A stretch of 13,158 bases of DNA from Akkermansiaceae bacterium UBA5689. GTDB lineage: Bacteria > Verrucomicrobiota > Verrucomicrobiia > Verrucomicrobiales > Akkermansiaceae. Numbering within the stretch: the first letter of the stretch is position 1; every line of letters begins with the position of its first letter. Where the stretch lies: contig DIHT01000038.1 of the NCBI GenBank assembly GCA_002420305.1, forward strand, positions 1-13,158. Direction: 5' to 3'. The notes beneath the pieces were generated by a model. It was not told the DNA's origin, did not search any database, and was given only the letters and a program-made list of their open reading frames with translations. Both the position numbers and the translations under genes were made by a program. Below are positions 6,404 to 13,050 of the stretch, piece by piece.

Positions 6404-7552
6404 TCAGCGCGCCTTGGCAACCTTGAGAGCGTAGCGCTTCATCTCCTCTTCGTTCTCCTCTATCTGCCTTGCGAGACACAACTGAGTGCGGGCTCGATCC
6501 AGGTTCTGCCCTTCCCGAGCTATGCGGAAATACTCGTCTCCATTCAGGTGATCCGTGAGAAAGCGCATCCCAAGCTCAAGCGAAATCAGACGTCCTGAAA
6601 AGGCCATTTGCAACACCTCCTCCTCCGTCAAAACCGGTCCCGCCGAGGCAAGGTAGCCCTCGACCAGAGACTCAAAAATTCTGACCCGCAGTTTGACCTT
6701 GGTGAGGTCGCGTTCATCTTCCGCAGCTGAGTTCGTTGCCGTCCTTACCAGGTCACCAAAGTCGTAAAGGCTGAGGCCAGGCATCACCGTATCGAGATCG
6801 ATCACGCACACTGCCTCGTCGGTCTCCTGATCAAAGAGGACATTGTTGATCTTTGTGTCATTGTGAGTGATGCGAAGGGGCAACATCCCTCTGTCCACAA
6901 GTTCCAATAAACGGTCGACGATACCTTCGCTCCCCCGGACAAAGTCCAGCTCGCTCTGCACGCTCGCGACCCGGCCATGGCGATCCTCCTCAACTGCCCC
7001 CATTAGAGCATCAAAGCGCTTCCTCGTATGGTGGAAATCAGGAATCGTCTCGACTATCTCCTCGGGAGGCAAGTCACTGACCAAGTTCTGAAAAGCGCCA
7101 AAGGCCCGTCCAGCTTCATAGGCCTGCCGAGCGCTCTCCACAACGTCATAGGTCTGACAGCCTTCTAAATAGTTATAGCAGCGCCAGATACCTCCGCCTT
7201 CGCCGTTCCCATAAAATCGTCCGGTTTTATGTGGATACAAGTTGAGGGTCTGACCTCCGAGGTCTCTCTTCCTCCTGAGAACCTTCCAGTTGATGTGGGA
7301 GGTCACGCACTCCACATTGCGCATAACGGCTAGAGGATCCTTGAACACTTTCTCGTTAATACGCTGGAGGATATAGCGACGCCGCTCTCCGTTCCTCAAT
7401 TCGTAGGTCACAAGGAAAGTTGAATTAATATGCCCACTGTTTACCTCTTCACCGGCAACATACTGCCCTTCGATGGCAAACTGGTCGGCAATACCTTCCA
7501 CAAGAGCAGCTGTTTCAGACACGAGCGCCTGGGTATGAATATCGCTTGGCAT
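6404..7552 (-). CDS. NahK-like sugar 1-kinase / aminoglycoside phosphotransferase-family kinase
   Basis: A 382-residue kinase of the APH (phosphotransferase enzyme) family. The whole pattern recalls bifidobacterial N-acetylhexosamine 1-kinase (NahK), which phosphorylates GlcNAc/GalNAc at C1 with ATP. The N-lobe contains NSGHINSTF (38-46), a glycine-poor nucleotide loop, and YILQRIN (60-66). The C-lobe has the catalytic loop ITHNDTKINNVLFD (228-241, base Asp232), the metal-binding VIDLDTVMPG (250-259, Asp252) and the strongly NahK-like YDFGDLVR (263-270) with AAEDE (276-280). No sugar transporter, lacto-N-biose phosphorylase or UDP-sugar enzyme lies nearby, so the substrate is an inference only. 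ATG 7552 is preceded by no clear Shine-Dalgarno. The start diverges from the SAM methyltransferase gene (90 bases apart); the stop is directly adjacent to the convergent RNA methyltransferase stop. Confidence 0.88.
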   Translation of the reverse strand: MPSDIHTQALVSETAALVEGIADQFAIEGQYVAGEEVNSGHINSTFLVTYELRNGERRRYILQRINEKVFKDPLAVMRNVECVTSHINWKVLRRKRDLGGQTLNLYPHKTGRFYGNGEGGGIWRCYNYLEGCQTYDVVESARQAYEAGRAFGAFQNLVSDLPPEEIVETIPDFHHTRKRFDALMGAVEEDRHGRVASVQSELDFVRGSEGIVDRLLELVDRGMLPLRITHNDTKINNVLFDQETDEAVCVIDLDTVMPGLSLYDFGDLVRTATNSAAEDERDLTKVKLRVRIFESLVEGYLASAGPVLTEEEVLQMAFSGRLISLELGMRFLTDHLNGDEYFRIAREGQNLDRARTQLCLARQIEENEEEMKRYALKVAKAR

Positions 7553-7606
7553 GGAAGATTTGTCGGAGGATCAAGGACCTACATCATAGAGACGTCAACT
7601 CAACTC

Positions 7607-7634
7607 TTGAATCACTACGAAACAGCATTTTAAT
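7607..7634 (+). promoter_or_regulatory. candidate promoter of the SAM methyltransferase gene
   Basis: TTGAAT (7607-7612, 4 of 6 matches to the -35) and TTTAAT (7629-7634, 5 of 6 to the -10) are separated by 16 bases. The -10 ends 8 bases before the ATG at 7643, so the mRNA would start within a few bases of the start codon. No Shine-Dalgarno is seen, which fits a leaderless or near-leaderless message. Confidence 0.35.
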
Positions 7635-7642
7635 CACCTCTG

Positions 7643-8284
7643 ATGGCCCTTACCCCGAATGCACCATTCCAACTGGAAGATCTGTCTGAGGATATGAACA
7701 TTCTCAGCAAAGCACTGAGAGAGAGCCTCCAGGGCGTTCCGAATGCTCCTGCAGGCCGGAGTGAACGCCGTATTCTCAACCTCGCCTGCGGCCGGGCCGA
7801 CGAGACCGGGGTCCTTGCCGATATTTTCGGAGGAGAGCACCGACTGGAAATTGTGGGAGCTGACATTCGGGATGCGGAGATTGAAGAAGCTCGTCTTCGC
7901 TGGAAAACTCCAACCCATAGCGATGTCCATACCCGCTTCCATGTAGAGGATGGAAAACGCTTCCTCGATGCCATGTCCTCGAACGAGAGGTTCGATCTTA
8001 CCTTCATGCGACATCAGAACTTCTGGAACAATCCAAGGCTCTGGGCCCGCATGTTCGAGGGTGGCCTGCGACAGCTGGACGAGGATGGATTATTTGTGAT
8101 TACCTCTTATTTTGACGTCGAACATGAATTGGCCTGCCGGAAACTTGCGGCACTTGGAGCGGTAAAAGTTGCCGATCACCGCAATCTGGACTCCGGAGCA
8201 CTTGCTGACGCTCCAGGGAAATCCGTCGACCGGCACATTGCGGTATTCCGAAAGCCTTTATCCGGGACTTCAGTTCAGCCGTGA
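7643..8284 (+). CDS. class I SAM-dependent methyltransferase of unknown substrate
   Basis: A 213-residue protein with a single Rossmann-like methyltransferase fold. The SAM-binding motif I is ILNLACGRADETG (44-56), a variant of the usual E/DxGxGxG. An acidic residue closing strand 2 lies in VGADIRD (Asp74), the motif II-like HVEDGKRFL (100-108) follows, and the strand 4 segment is FDLTFMRHQNFW (117-128), where the RHQNFW run is distinctive. A later strand (GLFVITSYF, 149-157) and a short C-terminal strand (HIAVFRK, 198-204) complete the fold. Nothing in the sequence names the substrate; it could methylate a small molecule, lipid or protein. The gene diverges from the NahK-like kinase gene and is followed by a 519-base stretch without a long ORF. 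Confidence 0.8.
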   Translation: MALTPNAPFQLEDLSEDMNILSKALRESLQGVPNAPAGRSERRILNLACGRADETGVLADIFGGEHRLEIVGADIRDAEIEEARLRWKTPTHSDVHTRFHVEDGKRFLDAMSSNERFDLTFMRHQNFWNNPRLWARMFEGGLRQLDEDGLFVITSYFDVEHELACRKLAALGAVKVADHRNLDSGALADAPGKSVDRHIAVFRKPLSGTSVQP

Positions 8285-8803
8285 ATCTTTCCGCCTGATC
8301 CCCTAATCAATCCGTTCTATCCCTCCGGATACGTCTGGAAGCGACGAAGCCGGCAAAGCAGCCAAACCTACACAGCTACTTCACCGGCCTCTGCCGATTC
8401 GGCGCTCATCAAAGCACTGCAGAGCTCTCAGTTTTGGCCAACGATTCGTCGCATGGCTTGATCGTTTTCCTGTTCTGAAATGTGCCCCGCCCCCCTGCCG
8501 ACCTGCTTAAGAAGGGCGATCAGGTAGGCGTTCAAAAAATATTCCTTGAGTAGCAGCTCACGGCTCTCTCCCCGGGCAGTGTCATCTTGAATCTTCATAG
8601 CGGTCAAATTGTTGAGGTGTTATTTATTGAACGAGTCAGTGACGATTATTATTCAATCATCATGGACCCTACCATCCTCACTGAAGAGAGCGCCGGCGGG
8701 AAGCACTCTTGTGTCTCAAAAAGGTTACTCTACCTCCTTTGCGTTATTGGCGGCCTCGGCGAAGGCCCTTCACTAAAGAGAACGCAGCCAGCACGACCGT
8801 AAT
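8285..8803. other. 519-base stretch without a long gene
   Basis: No tRNA, repeat array or long coding region is visible. The best coding candidate is a 56-codon ORF on the - strand (8428-8598). Just downstream of the NfeD gene (read on the - strand) a 5-bp stem GGCCT/AGGCC with a 6-base loop lies at 8752-8767, without a T run. An AAAGGAGGT on the - strand (8732-8740) is followed only by a 13-codon frame. The bases from 8600 to 8660 are AT-rich compared with the surroundings and would suit a promoter region for the small - strand ORF. A + strand TTG-started frame (8587-8802) has no recognisable features. Confidence 0.5.
8428..8598 (-). CDS. possible small protein of 56 residues, unknown function
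   Basis: Reading the - strand from ATG at 8598 to TGA at 8428-8430 gives 56 residues with a balanced, protein-like composition. There is a charged start (MKIQDDTARGES), an amphipathic helix-like stretch (LLLKEYFLNAYLIALLKQV, 15-33), a glycine turn (GRGAG) and a polar end (EQENDQAMRRIVGQN). A coding origin is suggested by the lack of low-complexity or Arg/Ser/Pro bias seen in shadow frames, and by the absence of any competing gene. Against it, there is no Shine-Dalgarno, and TTG three codons upstream could equally start it. It lies 205 bases downstream of the NfeD-type gene on the same strand. I recognise no family. Confidence 0.4.
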   Translation of the reverse strand: MKIQDDTARGESRELLLKEYFLNAYLIALLKQVGRGAGHISEQENDQAMRRIVGQN

Positions 8804-11026
8804 CTAGGAGGGTTCAATAACACCCACTACGATCTTCATCCCATCCTGCCTGAGAACGCGCACCTTGGATCCCTTTTTGATAAACGCCCCATCAGCGATT
8901 ACATCCAGCTCCTCTCCTGTGAGCGCAACTTTCCCCGACGGCCGAAGGTCGGTAAGAGCCTCGCCCGTAAGTCCCATCCGGTCCTCCGAACGTGCCAAGG
9001 AAGCCTGAGTCGTGATAGATGCCCCACCCGCGACTTCCTGCTTACTGACGAAGACCCGGAAAAGGGGAGCACTCGGGAGGAACCTCATCAATAGGACCAC
9101 AAGAAAGCTCCCTCCAAGAAGGCCTGTTCCCAGCGTAAACGCAGGCCCACGCAGTAGGTCCAACAGATTCCCGGAGAAATCCCCCACTTTCCAATCGTTC
9201 CAATCAATCTTATCCACCGTGCCGAGAAGAAGCGCACCGAGCAGGCAAAGAACCCCAGCTATGCCGGTCACCCCAGTGCCGGGAATGAGGAAGAGCTCTA
9301 CCGCAATCAGGACGATTCCGAGCACGAACAATGCTACGAGCTCATAGTTGGCGAGATTTCCGGCCATGTAGTTGCCAAAGAAAAACGTGCCAAACGCCAG
9401 GAGGGAAATCGCTCCTCCGATTCCAAAGCCCGGCGCTTTCAGCTCGGCGTAGGCCGCTGCCATACCCACAAGAATGAGTAAAAAAGACCATTTCGAGACC
9501 CACCAGGCAACATTTTCAAACGCCGTCGCCTCAGCCCTTACGATCGCGGCGCTGTCGATGCCCTCAAACTCTGCAATTTCTTCGATACTGCTGGCAACTC
9601 CTTTGGCCAGAAGGGGCCTTCCTCCCCTCATGGAAGTGGCCTCACTTGCCGTGAGGGTGAGAAGCTCTCCCGCCCGGACAACCACTTCCCCAAAAACTCG
9701 ATCCCGATCCTCAGGGATCATCATAGCCCGGATGAGGTCTGGATCATGGCCCCTCTTCTCGGCGACACTGCGGATCTGCGCCTCGAAGGAGCTATGGAGT
9801 TTTTTTCGCATCATCTCTCCAATTTCAGCACCCCCTCCACTAACCAATCCAGCGGCTCCAATCGTGCCCTCGGGGCTCATATAGATTCCGTTCGTGGCAA
9901 CCGACATAAGCGCCCCGGCACTCAGAGCATTTTCATTCACAAATGCATAACTGGGAATCTTGAGACGGGTAATTTCTGACATAATTTCCTTTGTCTCAAA
10001 AGCATACCCACCCGGCGTATCCAGATCAAAGAGCACTGCCTTGGCCTTCTCATCTTCGGCGCGGCGCAACATCCGGCGCCAGAATTTGAAACTCTGTTTG
10101 TTCATGAGGTCATCCTTACCCACCGTTAGAACCACTAATTTGCCTTCAAAACTCTCCTCCAGAATCTTTCCCGGAATCTCTGGCCCTTCCTGTTGGCGTT
10201 CCGGCTCCCCCGTTTCATTGACCGAAGCCTCCTCTCCTTCTACAGCTACGCTCCTTATCACGGTCGGGCGAGCCTCCGCCTGTGCCCTTACAAGCTCTGC
10301 TCCGGACAACCCCACAGCTGAAAGTAGATCCGCGGGGGCCCCTACCACAGCGGCAGCAAGCAGAGGTTCCCCACCGACCTGAGATGCAGCCTCCTGCGCC
10401 GTCAAGGTCAGCACGGTTCCCGCCGGCACTAGCACCTCGCCAAAGCGCCGCTCCCGATCGCCCGGCTTGAATAAGGCTTGGATGAGCTCCTGCGAATGCC
10501 CCTGACTGCTGACGACCCGGCGAATAGAAGCAAGTAAGCGGCTGTGATGCTGCTCTAGGTCCCCAGCGCCTCCCTCCTCCCCGCTCGAAAAGAGCCCCGC
10601 ACCTCCAATGATCGAATCGGGCATCATAAAAATAGAAGTCGCCGCCAGCGCGAGAAGTGCGCCCTCACCAAGGGCCTGCTTCTCGATCAAAGCATAGCTG
10701 GGCACCTTGAGACGGAGCAGTCTCTCCATCAACCGCTCCGTTTCCTGAAGATACCCCTCAGCCGCATTAATTCGAAGAATCACCGCTTTGGCCTTACAGG
10801 TCTCAACCTCGTCAAGCACTGTCCCCCAATGTTTAAATTTCCCGAGATCCTTGAGACTTTCATCCCCTATCTCGATCTCAACTACGCTCCCGGCATAGGC
10901 TCCCTTACTTGCAACGTTTGGGGAACTGGAGCCAGATGCCACAGAGCTGGCCTCTAAATTCTCACTTGTCCAAGCGACAGACACTGCGGCTGAGACCACA
11001 AAAGCGGCAAGAATGATAGTTTTCAT
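8804..11026 (-). CDS. NfeD/ClpP-class membrane serine protease homologue with a duplicated protease domain
   Basis: A 740-residue envelope protein of the long NfeD type (1510-N ClpP-like protease plus NfeD membrane part plus C-terminal OB-fold). In archaeal homologues the protease cleaves the membrane protein stomatin using a Ser-Lys dyad. Order: signal or anchor (1-19); a first ClpP-like domain (about 47-230); an acidic linker (255-295); a second ClpP-like domain (about 297-480); four to five membrane segments (about 510-527, 534-553, 562-582, 587-604, 630-650); and an NfeD OB-fold (about 683-738). The second domain keeps DTPGG (336-340), the Ser nucleophile in ALSAGA (Ser369) and a lysine (Lys409) placed like the catalytic one. 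The aligned sites in the first domain are NAAEG, ALGEGA (Gly120) and Gln159, so this copy should be inactive. No stomatin (SPFH) gene, the usual partner, is visible nearby. The start ATG 11026 has no Shine-Dalgarno; it diverges from dnaG. Confidence 0.88.
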   Translation of the reverse strand: MKTIILAAFVVSAAVSVAWTSENLEASSVASGSSSPNVASKGAYAGSVVEIEIGDESLKDLGKFKHWGTVLDEVETCKAKAVILRINAAEGYLQETERLMERLLRLKVPSYALIEKQALGEGALLALAATSIFMMPDSIIGGAGLFSSGEEGGAGDLEQHHSRLLASIRRVVSSQGHSQELIQALFKPGDRERRFGEVLVPAGTVLTLTAQEAASQVGGEPLLAAAVVGAPADLLSAVGLSGAELVRAQAEARPTVIRSVAVEGEEASVNETGEPERQQEGPEIPGKILEESFEGKLVVLTVGKDDLMNKQSFKFWRRMLRRAEDEKAKAVLFDLDTPGGYAFETKEIMSEITRLKIPSYAFVNENALSAGALMSVATNGIYMSPEGTIGAAGLVSGGGAEIGEMMRKKLHSSFEAQIRSVAEKRGHDPDLIRAMMIPEDRDRVFGEVVVRAGELLTLTASEATSMRGGRPLLAKGVASSIEEIAEFEGIDSAAIVRAEATAFENVAWWVSKWSFLLILVGMAAAYAELKAPGFGIGGAISLLAFGTFFFGNYMAGNLANYELVALFVLGIVLIAVELFLIPGTGVTGIAGVLCLLGALLLGTVDKIDWNDWKVGDFSGNLLDLLRGPAFTLGTGLLGGSFLVVLLMRFLPSAPLFRVFVSKQEVAGGASITTQASLARSEDRMGLTGEALTDLRPSGKVALTGEELDVIADGAFIKKGSKVRVLRQDGMKIVVGVIEPS

Positions 11027-11032
11027 GGGTTC

Positions 11033-11038
11033 AATATA
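11033..11038 (-). promoter_or_regulatory. candidate -10 element of the NfeD-type gene
   Basis: Read on the - strand, TATATT (5 of 6 matches to TATAAT) lies six bases before the ATG at 11026, which would put the transcript start at the start codon itself. No good -35 is found 16-18 bases further upstream, so this is weak evidence. Confidence 0.25.
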
Positions 11039-11103
11039 GACCTGATTTCGGTGCCCTTGGCGAGAAAATCACATCTCTTCACAATTCCTTCGGTCTTGAT
11101 GGT

Positions 11104-11131
11104 TTGGCAAGATTCCGCGCGACGCTACAAT
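11104..11131 (+). promoter_or_regulatory. candidate promoter of dnaG
   Basis: TTGGCA (11104-11109, 5 of 6 to TTGACA) and TACAAT (11126-11131, 5 of 6 to TATAAT) are 16 bases apart. The -10 ends 9 bases before the dnaG ATG at 11141, giving a leader of only a few bases. This supports the ATG at 11141 over upstream in-frame starts, which would lie within or before this promoter. Confidence 0.45.
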
Positions 11132-11140
11132 TCTACCACG

Positions 11141-12943
11141 ATGCCACGCATCCCCGATGAAACCGTTCAACAAGTCCTCGGAGCGACGGACATTGTGGAG
11201 CTGATAGCATCATATGGCCTCGACCTGAAGCGAGCAGGCGGAGATTTCAAGACCCACTGCCCCTTTCACAACGAAAAGACTCCCTCCTTTAATGTGAGCC
11301 CAGGAAGACAGTCGTATCGCTGCTTCGGTTGTGGCGAGGGAGGAAACGCAGTGGGATTTGTGATGGCCTATGAAAACCTTCCATTCCCAGAAGCCCTACG
11401 AAAGCTGGCCGCTCGCTCCAATATCACGATTGAGGAGGGTGAGTATGATCCCCAGGAAGACCGGAGGCGTCGGCGCCTGAGCCGCCTGAAGCTCCTCCAC
11501 AACCAGGCGGCACGCTTCATGCATTCTCTGTTACTCGAGGATCCAGGCGCAGAGCATGCCCGCAAGTATCTCAAGTCCCGCGGGTATGACCGAGAGATGG
11601 CAGGCCGTTGGGCGATCGGATGGATGCCCAGAAATACGGATGTCTTCCTGGACTGGGCGCGGGACGCAGGATTCACAGGGAAAGAATTATTACATTCGGG
11701 TATCACCAAGCTCAGAGAGGAGAACAACCCGCGTTCCGGACTCTGGGTTCGTTTTGGAGACCGTCTGATGTTTCCAATACACAACGAACGTGACGATGTC
11801 ATCGCCTTCAGCGGTCGGAAATTACGGGAGGAACAGGGGGGCGGAAAATATATTAACTCCCCCGAGACTCCCATCTTCAAAAAGTCCAACGTCTTCTTCG
11901 GCCTGCACAAGGCTATCCGGCATATGAGGGACTACGCCGTGCTATGCGAGGGGCAGCTCGACGTGATCGCGTGCCATGAAGCTGGAGTCAAGAATGCAGT
12001 CGCCACCCAGGGAACAGCATGTACGAACGAGCATGCTCGTCTGCTGAAGCGCTACACCGGATCTGACAAAGTTGTAATCTGTTACGACTCCGACTTTGCC
12101 GGGCACGACGCCGCGGCCAAGGCCTTTCTAGAAATGGCGGCGCTGGGCATGGATGTCAGAGTCGCCACCATGCCTCCGGGAGAAGATCCTGACTCTCTCG
12201 TCAAATCGAGAGGCCCAGACGAGTTTCGAAGTATCCTCGAAAAATCTTCGGAATTTTTTGACTATCGCCTGCGATATCTTGGGGAAGAAAATAATCTCGA
12301 TGACCCAGGCACCAAGGCACGCGTAGCACGAGACCTCTCCCCGATGCTTCATGCCGTCTCGGATAAAAACGCTCAGGAGGCATCGATCAATTTTGTAGCC
12401 ACTCGTCTCGGCCTCAGCCCGGATGGCATTCGTCAGGCTGTTGTGGATGCCGCAAAGCGGCCAAGCCGCCGACGCGACCAGAAGGATGATCCGATCATCG
12501 TAGAATCAACGCCAGTCGACCGGGAGCTTGGAGTCCTCGCGGCTCTCGCCCTGCAGTCCCACGAAGTTCTGGACTTTCTATGTGACCAAACTGAACAGGT
12601 CCTTATTGGGGCAGAAGGTCGTGAAGGCGAGGCTCTGCTGCGAAACATTCTCAGCACCCGCCCCAATGTCCCAAACCCAGCGGCAGTAAACACCTTTCTT
12701 CAAAGTCTCTCTGCCGGGGATCGGGCTACTTTACTCACCTTACTCGAGGAGCCCACACCGGCAGCTCCTCTGACGGCTGCCACCGAGATTCTTGGCATAC
12801 TGGCAGAGCAGGGCATTTTACAGGAGCTGGGCGCTCTGGCTGCACGCTTGAAAAGCCCCGAACTCGGCGATGACGATTCAAAGACAATCATGGAACGGAT
12901 TACAGAACTCCAAAGAATCCGCTCCGAGGCCAAAAGTCCTTGA
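11141..12943 (+). CDS. dnaG: DNA primase DnaG
   Basis: DnaG makes the RNA primers for the lagging strand and works with the replicative helicase DnaB. I place the start at ATG 11141 (600 residues): the protein then begins MPRIPDETVQQVL, the usual DnaG start, while the 30 codons upstream are unlike the family and overlap the likely promoter. The N-terminal zinc domain has the CHC2 ligands C40, H43, C61 and C64. The RNA polymerase core carries RFGDRLMFPIHN (204-215) and the basic SGRKL (224-228). The TOPRIM part shows CEGQLDVI (269-276, usual motif EGYxD) and metal-binding YDSDFAGHDAA (315-325, Asp316/Asp318), then PPGEDPDSL (345-353). The C-terminal part (about 455-600) is the weakly conserved helicase-binding region. 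The length is normal. In many bacteria dnaG precedes rpoD; here a lysine-rich gene start follows 107 bases later. Confidence 0.97.
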   Translation: MPRIPDETVQQVLGATDIVELIASYGLDLKRAGGDFKTHCPFHNEKTPSFNVSPGRQSYRCFGCGEGGNAVGFVMAYENLPFPEALRKLAARSNITIEEGEYDPQEDRRRRRLSRLKLLHNQAARFMHSLLLEDPGAEHARKYLKSRGYDREMAGRWAIGWMPRNTDVFLDWARDAGFTGKELLHSGITKLREENNPRSGLWVRFGDRLMFPIHNERDDVIAFSGRKLREEQGGGKYINSPETPIFKKSNVFFGLHKAIRHMRDYAVLCEGQLDVIACHEAGVKNAVATQGTACTNEHARLLKRYTGSDKVVICYDSDFAGHDAAAKAFLEMAALGMDVRVATMPPGEDPDSLVKSRGPDEFRSILEKSSEFFDYRLRYLGEENNLDDPGTKARVARDLSPMLHAVSDKNAQEASINFVATRLGLSPDGIRQAVVDAAKRPSRRRDQKDDPIIVESTPVDRELGVLAALALQSHEVLDFLCDQTEQVLIGAEGREGEALLRNILSTRPNVPNPAAVNTFLQSLSAGDRATLLTLLEEPTPAAPLTAATEILGILAEQGILQELGALAARLKSPELGDDDSKTIMERITELQRIRSEAKSP

Positions 12944-12979
12944 CCTCATGTGAAACCTCAAGAAGAGTCCCGCCTGCTT

Positions 12980-12998
12980 CTGGGGGATGATCCTCCAG
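12980..12998. promoter_or_regulatory. inverted repeat between dnaG and the next gene
   Basis: CTGGGGGA (12980-12987) pairs with TCCTCCAG (12991-12998) around a 3-base loop, with one G-T wobble in eight pairs. It lies 36 bases after the dnaG stop and 5 bases before a perfect TATAAT, so it covers the place where a -35 would be. It could be an operator or an RNA stem that ends or processes the dnaG message. It lacks the T run of a classical terminator. Confidence 0.4.
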
Positions 12999-13003
12999 CT
13001 GGC

Positions 13004-13009
13004 TATAAT
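13004..13009 (+). promoter_or_regulatory. consensus -10 box before the lysine-rich gene
   Basis: TATAAT is a perfect match to the sigma-70 -10 element and would start a transcript near 13016, about 35 bases before the ATG at 13051. No -35 match exists at the proper distance, where the sequence (TGGGGG) belongs to the inverted repeat, so the promoter may be weak or activator dependent. Confidence 0.45.
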
Positions 13010-13050
13010 GGGATTGCTGTATCTGGATCCCTGCTACCCCGAACAGGCTT

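Noticed and set aside
8732..8740. AAAGGAGGT on the - strand, a perfect anti-16S match
   Set aside because: It is followed only by a TTG frame of 13 codons; treated as chance or a decayed site.
8587..8802. + strand ORF of 71 codons after the SAM methyltransferase
   Set aside because: TTG start, no ribosome site, no recognisable sequence, and it overlaps the better-looking - strand small ORF.
11051..11140. 30-codon N-terminal extension of DnaG
   Set aside because: The candidate promoter (11104-11131) lies inside it and DnaG proteins normally start at the MPRIP-type sequence.
11368..11910. - strand ORF of 180 codons opposite dnaG
   Set aside because: Antisense to the conserved primase core, and its Arg/Ser-rich composition is typical of a shadow.
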